Origin: Turicibacter sp.
Lineage (GTDB): Bacteria > Bacillota > Bacilli > MOL361 > Turicibacteraceae
Assembly (NCBI GenBank): GCA_030531025.1
Contig: JAUMTV010000072.1
Span: forward strand, 1 to 15,887
Direction of reading: 5' to 3'
Length of the DNA: 15,887 bases
The notes beneath the pieces were generated by a model. It made no database searches, was not told the DNA's origin, and was given only the letters and a program-made list of their open reading frames with translations. Within the stretch, counting starts at the first letter, position 1. The number at the start of each line of letters is the position of its first letter. This document shows, piece by piece, positions 1-6,452 of the stretch. The position numbers and the translations under genes were made by a program.

Positions 1-116
1 TTTAATTGTTCAAAATCTTTAGACTTAGGAAAACTACATGTTTCTGGATGCCTAGCAAACTCCCATGCAAATGCCATAACTTCCTCTATCAAATCCTCTT
101 TCACCTCAATAATCAT
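1..116 (-). CDS. Partial CDS, N-terminus of a possible GNAT acetyltransferase
   Basis: About 38 codons are readable before the gene leaves the window at its left edge. It starts at the ATG at 116, with a G-rich Shine-Dalgarno (AGGGGGATGAG) just upstream; an ATG four bases earlier hits a stop within five codons and is excluded. The peptide begins MIIEVKEDLIEEVMAFAWEF and continues with a segment rich in polar residues. This opening resembles the N-terminus of some Firmicute GNAT N-acetyltransferases (MII.VKE.LIEEV..FAWEL), but the acetyl-CoA binding motifs lie outside the window, so the family call is only from memory of the N-terminus. A hypothetical protein is the alternative. Confidence 0.5.
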   Translation of the reverse strand, partial: MIIEVKEDLIEEVMAFAWEFARHPETCSFPKSKDFEQL

Positions 117-120
117 TCAT

Positions 121-439
121 CTCATCCCCCTACATGATTCAAACTACTTCTCTTCACATCATATCCCATTTTATTCCTATTAACAATTATGGCTAAAAAA
201 CATCAAATTGCTATTCGTTTAATCCTATTTACCATTAAATAATGCGTATCTTCATAAAAACATTATAATAAGGATTTACTTATTATATAAGTCCAGATAA
301 ATTTTCTTCATAGAAAATTTTTAAAGCCCTAATAGTGGGGAATTAGATTTCTTTCAGAAATCGTTAGGTGACCCCTGGACGATAGTTGGCCTTGAACTTA
401 AAAAGGACTAGAAACTGAGTATAATTCTGAAAATGTAGA
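121..439. other. Gene-free region with small hairpins
   Basis: About 320 bases with no credible gene. It should carry the promoter of the left-edge gene; a TATAAT (minus strand, 262-267) is the only candidate I see, without a good -35. It holds a perfect 8-bp AT-rich inverted repeat (AAATTTTC ttcata GAAAATTT, 299-320) and a 7-bp one (GATTTCT ttc AGAAATC, 347-363). The second is flanked by GGGG (337-340) and CCCC (371-374), which could close a larger stem. On the plus strand 314-409 stays open for about 30 codons between stops but lacks a start and a ribosome binding site. No riboswitch class is recognised. Confidence 0.5.
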
Positions 440-812
440 TTATTTCTCTGTTTTTATATGGATTAATTCTGTATCTTCAAAAACAGTATTTGCTGCCACC
501 CATTGTTGAAATTTAATTTTAATCACTAGACTATAAATACCAAGCTTTACTACAATCAAAAGCCACCAAAAAAATCCAATGTCCAATTAACTCTTTCGGA
601 TCGCCGATAAATTTTAATCTTCGTCCACAAATGACAGTATGCTTACATCTCGATTGTTGCTTCATACAAAGAATCCACGGATAAGCTAATCCAGGAGTTA
701 CAAATCCTAATCCAATTATTTTTAGATGATGAAGAAGTGCTGATTTAAAAGTGTTATCATAATATGAACCATATTTCCTCTTATTCTCTCTAATACTACT
801 TTCATGCGACAT
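440..812 (-). pseudogene. DUF898/YjgN-like small membrane protein, broken by a frameshift
   Basis: The uninterrupted frame (531-812) gives 93 residues. It begins MSHESS after a perfect AAAGGAGG and contains the DUF898-type pattern of an N-terminal hydrophobic segment, YPWILCM, KHTVICGRRLKF and a GHWI motif. After GHWIF the frame runs into an unrelated tail (VAFDCSKAWYL). Dropping one A from the A7 tract at 568-574 joins GHWIF to WWLLIVVKLGIYSLVIK, then KFQQWVAANTVFEDTEL, ending at the TAA at 440-442. That is the expected second DUF898 membrane segment and the short C-terminus, giving 123 residues. The total span of 373 bases is 124 codons plus one extra base, exactly a +1 insertion. It could be a real pseudogene, a slippage-switched gene or a homopolymer sequencing error. 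The function of DUF898 proteins is unknown. Confidence 0.8.
568..574. repeat. A7 homopolymer at the DUF898 frameshift
   Basis: A run of seven A (seven T in the coding strand) sits exactly where the reading frame must change to restore the family C-terminus. Six T would be in frame. Confidence 0.8.
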
Positions 813-870
813 AAAAAAACCTCCTTTTTATGTATTATCCAATAATTTTCTTTGTTTCATACGGATAATA

Positions 871-906
871 AAAAAACAGAGCTTATAAAATTTAGCTCTG
901 TTTTTT
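871..906 (-). terminator. Hairpin terminator, symmetrical (works on both strands)
   Basis: AAAAAACAGAGC, a 12-base loop, then GCTCTGTTTTTT. The A and T tracts make it a bidirectional rho-independent terminator. It overlaps the stop codon (892-894) of the GNAT-like gene and isolates it from the DUF898 gene downstream. Confidence 0.85.
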
Positions 907-1449
907 ACTTGTTCTACATGCCTCACACTCGCAAGCACGAATGGTATAAACATATTCATAACCTTTTAAAGAAGGTGGTATTTTTTCACATGATTCATTT
1001 ACTATATCATCCACTTCACGAGTATTCACAAACTTCATTCGCTCCCAAAACCCAATCGCGCGTCTGACTGAACGCAAACGAATCGCATCAAGCTCTGGCA
1101 ACAACTTTGTACAATCAATCAAGTGATTAAATACCTTCTTACCAAATCCACATCCCATCGGCAACGTCATAAACTTATTAATTTTCATATATGTAATTTG
1201 CCGCTCATCATCGGCTGTAATCGGATAATACAACTCTAACTGAAACAGCCAGTTCCAAGGTCCGCTTGAATAATGATATTTTACCTCATAGCCATATCGC
1301 TTTCGATTAATAATCAACATCACATCACTACAAAGTAACTGATCCAATCCCTGCTTCCACTTCAGACAAAACGCCGCTACCTCATCCGTTACCACATTTA
1401 CTAAATCTGATAATTTCTCGACATTACGATGGTCAACTGTCACCTTCAT
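892..1449 (-). CDS. Divergent GNAT-like protein, 185 aa
   Basis: Hypothetical protein that looks like a divergent GCN5-related N-acetyltransferase. Residues 89-110 (KINKFMTLPMGCGFGKKVFN) match the layout of GNAT motif A, with GCGFGK in the place of the acetyl-CoA pyrophosphate loop. Residues 123-141 (RLRSVRRAIGFWERMKF) match the typical ending in which a helix leads into FWERMGF. The C-terminus carries a CECEAC cluster (residues 173-178), an unusual addition that could bind metal. The frame stays open upstream to 1512, but the ATG at 1449 is chosen because AGGAG lies seven bases before it and a TATAAT at 1481-1486 would put the transcription start inside the longer version. Substrate unknown. 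A non-enzymatic or uncharacterised family is possible. Confidence 0.6.
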   Translation of the reverse strand: MKVTVDHRNVEKLSDLVNVVTDEVAAFCLKWKQGLDQLLCSDVMLIINRKRYGYEVKYHYSSGPWNWLFQLELYYPITADDERQITYMKINKFMTLPMGCGFGKKVFNHLIDCTKLLPELDAIRLRSVRRAIGFWERMKFVNTREVDDIVNESCEKIPPSLKGYEYVYTIRACECEACRTSKKQS

Positions 1450-1480
1450 CACAGCTCCTCCCCTCGTAGGTAGTCCATTC

Positions 1481-1486
1481 ATTATA
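1481..1486 (-). promoter_or_regulatory. -10 element (TATAAT) of the GNAT-like gene
   Basis: TATAAT on the minus strand, 31 bases before the chosen ATG, with TG two bases upstream. No good -35 is visible. It supports the shorter start of the downstream gene. Confidence 0.45.
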
Positions 1487-1581
1487 TGCAAGCCGCGACC
1501 TGATTGTGACATGAAACAAAATAATTTCCCCTAAAATTTCTTCGCCCTCTTACACTTCCCTCTTTTTCAATTACAAACACT

Positions 1582-1614
1582 AAATAAGCTAGTAGCATTG
1601 CTACTAGCTTATTT
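1582..1614 (-). terminator. Perfect 15-bp hairpin at the end of the PHP gene
   Basis: AAATAAGCTAGTAGC, loop ATT, then the exact reverse complement. It overlaps the last codons and stop of the PHP gene (stop at 1604-1606). The T-rich tail on the minus strand (TTATTTAGTGTTTG) is interrupted, so termination may be partial; it could also protect the transcript 3' end. Confidence 0.65.
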
Positions 1615-2419
1615 CCTCTAACACATATTCTCCACATTTCGCATACATCGTCTTCAACGATTTTTTCAATAAATTTGCTGACTTAACTTTAAAGGCAATA
1701 TAATCTAACATTTCAATCTCGTAACGGCCTGCTTTCATCTCTTCATGAACTTCTTCAATCGTTGTACAATCACGTTCAAATACATTATAAATACATCCAT
1801 ATTGTAGACACTGATGCGTATCGCTTCCTGCCACAATTGGTTTATTAAAACGGCCCGCTAACTCAGCAATTTGTTCTTTCATCGTGATATCCTTACTACA
1901 ATCTTTACCATTTAAATCAAAGAAATCAAATTGTGATAAAACATCCTCACTTAATGTTGGAATATTACTTCCTTCTCGAATCGCATGAGCCGCCCCGATT
2001 AAAACTGGATACTCTTTACAAAGAATCATCAATTCGTGCGCTTTGATATAAGACTCGCCACTCATGTAATCTTCATAATCTAACTTCTTCGGTCCACTCA
2101 TATACCTTTCTAAACGATGATGGATTTCTAAAATATCCTCTATCTTCCCAATCACAAGAACATGACCCACTTCTTCAATATCGACTTCCATTCCAATAAA
2201 AATTTTCAATCCATCTATCTGATAACAATCCCCCACACGCTCATAATTATCAACAATAAACTGAATTAAATCGCGGTATCCTCGACTATTAAAATGTTCT
2301 GTTAAACAAATCGCATCAAGTCCCGCGTCTTTCGCTTCATTAAATAAATCGATGGTATAAGCCTTTGAAAAAGGTAAACCTTTCGCTAACTTTCCATGTG
2401 TATGAAAATCTATCTTCAT
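1604..2419 (-). CDS. PHP-domain metal-dependent phosphoesterase, 271 aa
   Basis: A PHP-family hydrolase, normally a cytoplasmic phosphoesterase using two or three metal ions. The metal ligands are all visible: H6-T-H8 in the first strand, E41-H42 in LTEHF, E78 in GMEVD, H86, H145 in AAHAIRE, and D200/H202 in GSDTH. Length is normal for a stand-alone PHP protein. It starts at an ATG eight bases after AGGAGG and lies 46 bases behind ecfT, so it is probably the last gene of the ECF operon. This suggests that it acts on the imported compound. PHP proteins include histidinol phosphatase, 5'-3' exonucleases and nucleotide phosphoesterases; the sequence does not tell which. The enzyme class is secure, the substrate is unknown. 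Confidence 0.88.
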   Translation of the reverse strand: MKIDFHTHGKLAKGLPFSKAYTIDLFNEAKDAGLDAICLTEHFNSRGYRDLIQFIVDNYERVGDCYQIDGLKIFIGMEVDIEEVGHVLVIGKIEDILEIHHRLERYMSGPKKLDYEDYMSGESYIKAHELMILCKEYPVLIGAAHAIREGSNIPTLSEDVLSQFDFFDLNGKDCSKDITMKEQIAELAGRFNKPIVAGSDTHQCLQYGCIYNVFERDCTTIEEVHEEMKAGRYEIEMLDYIAFKVKSANLLKKSLKTMYAKCGEYVLEEIS

Positions 2420-2465
2420 TTTATCTTCCTCCTAAATATATAATTTTTATACCATCAAGCGATAG

Positions 2466-3281
2466 CTATAGAGTTAAAGCAAAGACAATCGCTACATATA
2501 AAATGGATGCCGATGCAAACCAATAATCACGTATCGTAAACTTTAAATGAGATAACTTCATCTCTCGTACCGCTTTATTACTCATCGCATATTTATAGCC
2601 CTTCATCTCGAGTGCTTCAACCGTTGTCCGCGAACGTTTCGCCATATTTAGCATCAACGGATAAAAAGATAAAATTGCAATCTTAATTTGATACGCTAAA
2701 AAACGAAACTTACCGAATAACCCTTTTGAATCTGGAGTGATTCCTCTTAATCGGAAGGACAACATAATATTTTGAAACTCTTCCATGATTAATGGTAAAA
2801 TTCGATACCCAAATGAAATACTAAATGAAAAATGATCCGGACATCCAAAAGCTAATAACCCATTAGCTAACTTATCAGGGTCCATCCCTGAAAAAACCGT
2901 AATTGAAGCTAATGATACCACTGCTACTTTTAAACTTAAAACGAGTAAAGCTAAAATCGTTTCAAAATTCCCTCCAAAGAAAAGAGAAACAATAAATAAA
3001 TACCCCGTCTGTGATAAAATACCTACACAAAACACAAACATCAATAAAGGAACAGTCTTTGCCATCTTCGTTGTAATAATAACAAAAGCAAAAAGTGCTA
3101 ATAAAACGATGACATTATTAATAAACCAAGGCACAATCCCAAAAAATAAATACCAAATTAATAAAGTCCGAGGATCCAAACTTGCAATAAACGTATCATC
3201 ATTTCCATATGCATTTTTTAAAACTTGATTTCTTATGTAATCAATCGAAAACTTATCGAGTAAATTCTCACTAGCTTTCAT
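2466..3281 (-). CDS. ecfT: ECF transporter T component (EcfT/CbiQ family), 271 aa
   Basis: Transmembrane coupling subunit of an energy-coupling factor importer. Hydrophobic segments cover roughly residues 40-70, 78-100, 108-132, 196-212 and 253-271. The cytoplasmic coupling helices carry the two conserved motifs that dock on the ATPases: FRLRG at 176-180 and ALEMKG at 223-228. The frame is open upstream to 3320 inside the ATPase gene, but the ATG at 3281 has GGAGGG immediately upstream and follows the ATPase stop by one base, so that start is preferred. Translational coupling with the ATPase gene is likely. Because it sits beside its own S component and ATPase, this is a dedicated (group I) ECF system. 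Confidence 0.9.
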   Translation of the reverse strand: MKASENLLDKFSIDYIRNQVLKNAYGNDDTFIASLDPRTLLIWYLFFGIVPWFINNVIVLLALFAFVIITTKMAKTVPLLMFVFCVGILSQTGYLFIVSLFFGGNFETILALLVLSLKVAVVSLASITVFSGMDPDKLANGLLAFGCPDHFSFSISFGYRILPLIMEEFQNIMLSFRLRGITPDSKGLFGKFRFLAYQIKIAILSFYPLMLNMAKRSRTTVEALEMKGYKYAMSNKAVREMKLSHLKFTIRDYWFASASILYVAIVFALTL

Positions 3282-3282
3282 A

Positions 3283-4965
3283 TTATCCCTCCAACGCTTC
3301 AACAAACTCATCAATCCCATAACAATTCATTCGATGATCCACTAATTTCGCTAATGAATAAATAGCCGGTGGCATAATTCCAGCTTGCTGACAAATTTTT
3401 TGATTACTAAAAATTTCATCACGACTTCCATCAGCAATAATATAACCATCATTTAAAACAATGATTCGTTCTGCCCACTCCGCCACTAACTGCATGTCAT
3501 GTGTCGCAATAATCGCGGTCTCCATCACATCTTTTGTCGCATTTAAAATTTTCATAATTTCTTGTCGTGTCGCAATGTCTAAATTCGCCGTTGGCTCATC
3601 TAGTAAAATCACTTGTGGTCCTAAAGCGACACCAATCGCAAGTGATGCTCTTCGCATCTGTCCACCACTTAACAAACGACCATCTCTATCGCGAAGCGCC
3701 TCTAATCGAAACATCTTTAATAAATCTTCAGCTCGTTGTTCATAATCAACTTGTGATCTTAACTTCATCGAAAAAGCAATATCATCAAAAATATTATCCT
3801 GTACAAACATCTGCTCTGGATTTTGATACACTAGTGATACCACATCAGATAACTGCTCAGCACTAAATGCGCGTGTATCCTTTCCACAAAGCGAAACATA
3901 TCCTTCCTTTGGCTTCATAAGCCCCGTCATCATTTTTAAAATTGTGGATTTCCCAGCCCCATTATTCCCAATAAGAGCAATTTTTTCACCCTTATAAACC
4001 TTTAAATTAAATTGATTAAGAGCTACCTTATTCTCACCCTTCACCGCACGATACTCATGACGAACACCTGAAAACTCAATGACACACTCATCACTTGGGC
4101 GCTCATACTTTTTCATATCACTCATCACTAAACGTTTAGATTTAAATAAGTGAATCGCATCTTGAACCTTAACAGGATACAATCCATTAACCTCCACCTT
4201 TTGACAAGCATGAGCACGTTTTGTTGCTAACGTGACTTGAGGTGGAAAAACATGCACCGATTGTAAATCCTCTACTCGATTCAAAGCCTCCTGCGTCGGC
4301 AACTTCCAGGCAACACGTCCATCCTTCATCATCAACACTTCATGACAATAATTAGCAATAAATTCCGTATGATGTTCGATGACAATAATCGTCATCTTTT
4401 GTTCTTCATTTAAACGCTTTAATAATTCATAAATCATCGTCGCATGTTGAGGATCAAGCTGTGCAATCGGCTCATCTAGCACAACAATTCCAGGTGAAAG
4501 AGCAATCGCCCCTGCTAGCGCTAATAAATGCTTTTGCCCACCACTTAATTGCCAAATATAAGACTCTTCCTTATGATAAAGTCCCGTTAACTGCAACGCT
4601 TGACGACCACGCTCAATATAATCTGTCATCGCATAATTTAAACAAGCAAAAGATGCCTCATCTAAAACTGTTGGACGGACAATCTGATTCTCAAAATCTT
4701 GATACACATAGCCAATCTCTTGTGCTAACTCCCCAATATTGAACTCCTTTGTATTCTTCCCATTAATCCAAACATCCCCTGAAAAATCACCAGAAAAATA
4801 ATGTGGAATTAACCCATTTAAAGTCTTACAAAGCGTCGATTTTCCACAACCATTATTTCCAACAATCGCAATAAAATCCCCCTGATGAATTTCAAGATCA
4901 ACCCCATTTAACTGAGGTTGATCCGCACCAGGATAAGTAAAACATAAATTTTCAATCTTTATCAT
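3283..4965 (-). CDS. ECF transporter ATPase, two ABC domains fused, 560 aa
   Basis: Energises the ECF importer; the two ATPase domains that are usually separate EcfA and EcfA' proteins are one chain. Domain 1: Walker A GNNGCGKST at 36-44, LSGGQ at 140-144, VVLDEP at 161-166, EHH switch at 197-199. Domain 2: Walker A GNNGAGKST at 333-341, YQNPEQ Q-loop near 380-385, LSGGQ at 432-436, VILLDEP at 452-458, switch H489. Domain 1 has DEPIAQLD where domain 2 has the common DEPTANLD. Both sites appear competent. A linker of roughly 50-60 residues (about 240-295) separates them. The start is the ATG at 4965, overlapping the ECF S stop (ATGA) after AAAGGTGAG; upstream in-frame codons would lie inside the S gene. 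Confidence 0.92.
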   Translation of the reverse strand: MIKIENLCFTYPGADQPQLNGVDLEIHQGDFIAIVGNNGCGKSTLCKTLNGLIPHYFSGDFSGDVWINGKNTKEFNIGELAQEIGYVYQDFENQIVRPTVLDEASFACLNYAMTDYIERGRQALQLTGLYHKEESYIWQLSGGQKHLLALAGAIALSPGIVVLDEPIAQLDPQHATMIYELLKRLNEEQKMTIIVIEHHTEFIANYCHEVLMMKDGRVAWKLPTQEALNRVEDLQSVHVFPPQVTLATKRAHACQKVEVNGLYPVKVQDAIHLFKSKRLVMSDMKKYERPSDECVIEFSGVRHEYRAVKGENKVALNQFNLKVYKGEKIALIGNNGAGKSTILKMMTGLMKPKEGYVSLCGKDTRAFSAEQLSDVVSLVYQNPEQMFVQDNIFDDIAFSMKLRSQVDYEQRAEDLLKMFRLEALRDRDGRLLSGGQMRRASLAIGVALGPQVILLDEPTANLDIATRQEIMKILNATKDVMETAIIATHDMQLVAEWAERIIVLNDGYIIADGSRDEIFSNQKICQQAGIMPPAIYSLAKLVDHRMNCYGIDEFVEALEG

Positions 4966-5810
4966 ACTCTCACCTTTTCTTGCTTTTTCGCTACTTTGCC
5001 AAACACCCCTAATGCAATAATAGCAGCAATTGCTATTCCAATAATAAACGCAGGTGCACTTTCTGCCCAATCAGCTTCCCATTCAATCAGATTAATCCCT
5101 TTTTCAGACATGAACTCAAATCCTACTGCAACTAAAAAGCACATGATAACTGTCATTAGCATTTTTACATTAAATAATGACTTTAATGAAACAGTATTTT
5201 CTACACTACGTGGCTTAATCCCAAGTAACGGTTCAATCTTTCCATAAAGTCGTGGCACTAAGTACATTGTTGGAATCATACAAAACAAAATTCCTGAGAA
5301 TAAAATATCATTTAAACAAGCAAATCCCTCTGTAAAGAACACACTCTCTGGTAGCCCCGCTACCGCTTCAAACTCTTCTAACGCAAATTGCACCTTTAAA
5401 ATATCAACCCCACAAGCTAAAATTTGATGAATCGCTACCCCTACAATCGATGCAATCGCAATTTGACGACGATTCTTTGGATCTTTCACCATTAAACCTG
5501 CAACATACATCCCAAGCGAAAATAAAACAAACTTTTCAACCTCTCCAAATCCCCCAAACTGACCTAACATAATTTCACTAAACACAACTTCCCCCGTTGC
5601 TGCACCAATCGCTGCTGATAATGGATCAAATAACATACAAAGCGTCAGTGGAATAAAAGCAAAATATTCAACCGAAAACTCAACAAACCCAACTTGAAAC
5701 TTTGGAATCAACTCTGTAAATAACATCGATAGTCCATATAAAGACATCGATAACACAAAAACCATTAACTTCTGTGACTGATTTAACTCATACTTTTTAT
5801 TCAAATTCAT
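4962..5810 (-). CDS. ECF transporter S component, substrate unknown, 282 aa
   Basis: Probable substrate-binding membrane subunit, called from its hydrophobic profile and its place directly before a double ATPase and EcfT. Hydrophobic segments lie near residues 15-35, 46-72, 93-108, 116-135, 165-186, 216-233 and 252-271. The segment FDPLSAAIGAATGEVVF (61-77) resembles the P-x-x-G-A-x-x-G turn seen in S components. At 282 residues it is longer than common vitamin S components of about 180-200, with an extra C-terminal pair of helices. I do not recognise the residues of biotin, riboflavin, thiamin, folate or cobalamin S proteins. Start: ATG after GGGGAGGATTAAAA. It is first in the operon, directly behind the putative Pho boxes. 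Confidence 0.75.
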   Translation of the reverse strand: MNLNKKYELNQSQKLMVFVLSMSLYGLSMLFTELIPKFQVGFVEFSVEYFAFIPLTLCMLFDPLSAAIGAATGEVVFSEIMLGQFGGFGEVEKFVLFSLGMYVAGLMVKDPKNRRQIAIASIVGVAIHQILACGVDILKVQFALEEFEAVAGLPESVFFTEGFACLNDILFSGILFCMIPTMYLVPRLYGKIEPLLGIKPRSVENTVSLKSLFNVKMLMTVIMCFLVAVGFEFMSEKGINLIEWEADWAESAPAFIIGIAIAAIIALGVFGKVAKKQEKVRV

Positions 5811-5841
5811 TTTTAATCCTCCCCTAATCCTTTATAACTAC

Positions 5842-5847
5842 ACTATA
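5842..5847 (-). promoter_or_regulatory. -10 element (TATAGT) of the ECF operon
   Basis: TATAGT on the minus strand, 20 bases downstream of the last TTAACA repeat and about 31 bases before the S-component ATG. There is no separate -35; the repeats occupy that position, as in activator-dependent promoters. Confidence 0.5.
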
Positions 5848-5867
5848 TCACTTTATTTACCACATTT

Positions 5868-5905
5868 TGTTAAACACTTGTTAATCACTGTTAACATCCT
5901 GTTAA
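5868..5905 (-). promoter_or_regulatory. Four TTAACA direct repeats: putative PhoP (Pho) box
   Basis: On the minus strand the sequence reads TTAACA, 5 bases, TTAACA, 4 bases, TTAACA, 5 bases, TTAACA, so the repeats start every 11, 10 and 11 bases and face the same side of the helix. This equals the Bacillus subtilis PhoP box consensus TT(A/C/T)A(C/T)A with about 5-base spacing. The last repeat ends 20 bases before the -10, placing the array at about -27 to -65, where PhoP activates. The repeats are seen directly; PhoP binding is inferred from the consensus. Another OmpR-family regulator could bind the same architecture. Confidence 0.7.
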
Positions 5906-5986
5906 AACAATTAAAGAATTATTAACAAGCTCATCATTAAAAAAACACATCCCTCTGATCAAATATAGACAATCTAGAAACTCTAT

Positions 5987-6025
5987 AAAAAAAAAGCAGA
6001 GATTCGCAGCAATCTCTACTTTTTT
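5987..6025 (-). terminator. Hairpin terminator, A/T-flanked on both sides
   Basis: A-rich run, GCAGAGATT, loop CGCAGC, AATCTCTAC, then six T; one C/A mismatch in the stem. It lies 42 bases beyond the stop of the 72-residue gene on the minus strand and separates it from the ECF operon promoter. Confidence 0.8.
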
Positions 6026-6066
6026 AGAAAGTTATGAAATGGGAAATTGTGTGTTAAGATAACATC

Positions 6067-6285
6067 TTAACTGCAAATACGACGTCCGTAGCCAAACTCG
6101 CGATTTAAATCTTTATAATCACGAATCTTGAATCCACAGAAATCCATACAACCATTTTTAAATCCATGTTTTCTAACAGTTAGCTTATCTCCTTGATAGA
6201 AAACTTTACCTAGAGTTGAAAAAACCATTGATTTTGCTATGTGGTTGTTCGTAGTAAATATCGTTATTTTGTTTGAATCTTTCAT
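6067..6285 (-). CDS. Hypothetical basic protein, 72 aa
   Basis: I do not recognise a family. The protein (MKDSNKITIFTTNN... ending GYGRRICS) is small and basic, with three cysteines (46, 50 and 71) and a GCMDFCGF segment, and no membrane segment. The frame continues upstream to a GTG at 6324, but the promoter at 6331-6359 predicts transcription starting at about 6324, so the ATG at 6285 is preferred. It is preceded by GCAGGGGGTG as a distant ribosome binding site. The leader between 6291 and 6320 is clearly more GC-rich than the surroundings. It is a single-gene unit with its own promoter and terminator. It could be a regulator or a structural small protein; no function is claimed. Confidence 0.65.
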   Translation of the reverse strand: MKDSNKITIFTTNNHIAKSMVFSTLGKVFYQGDKLTVRKHGFKNGCMDFCGFKIRDYKDLNREFGYGRRICS

Positions 6286-6330
6286 TATGGCGCGACACCC
6301 CCTGCACCGTGCTCTCCTGAACACAAATTT

Positions 6331-6359
6331 ATTATATCATATTTTAGTAAAATTAACAA
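6331..6359 (-). promoter_or_regulatory. Sigma-A promoter of the 72-residue gene
   Basis: TTGTTA (6354-6359) and TATAAT (6331-6336) on the minus strand, separated by 17 bases: the best sigma-A match in the window. The predicted start at about 6324 leaves a 39-base leader before the ATG at 6285. Confidence 0.75.
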
Positions 6360-6386
6360 GTAATTTTAGTAATAATTCCAATAAAA

Positions 6387-6421
6387 AAACTCCTATGATT
6401 AGTTAATAATCATAGGAGTTT
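6387..6421 (-). terminator. Terminator of pgcA
   Basis: AAACTCCTATGATTA, loop GTTAA, then its exact reverse complement (15 bp), followed on the minus strand by a T run (GGAGTTTTTTTATT). It lies about 30 bases beyond the pgcA stop. Confidence 0.9.
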
Positions 6422-6452
6422 CTTATTATCTGTGTGTGTATAAGTGATTTAA

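Noticed and set aside
314..409. Plus-strand frame of about 30 codons (ending PWTIVGLELKKD) in the left gene-free region
   Set aside because: No start codon with a ribosome binding site and no recognisable family; the part GGTGACCCCT looked like a tRNA 3' end in reverse, but no T arm or anticodon arm could be folded.
852..1067. Plus-strand 71-residue frame
   Set aside because: Lies opposite the GNAT-like gene and its terminator, with no ribosome binding site; a shadow frame.
3461..3866. Two plus-strand frames of 94 and 99 residues opposite the ATPase gene
   Set aside because: They overlap each other and a clearly conserved ABC gene on the other strand; no ribosome binding site.
5868..5905. 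TGTTAA repeats as a small CRISPR or iteron array
   Set aside because: The repeats are only six bases with 4-5 base gaps and sit directly before a promoter; a transcription factor array fits far better.
5811..5985. Vitamin riboswitch upstream of the ECF S gene
   Set aside because: The distance from the predicted start to the ATG is only about 25 bases, and no FMN, TPP, cobalamin or preQ1 core is visible.
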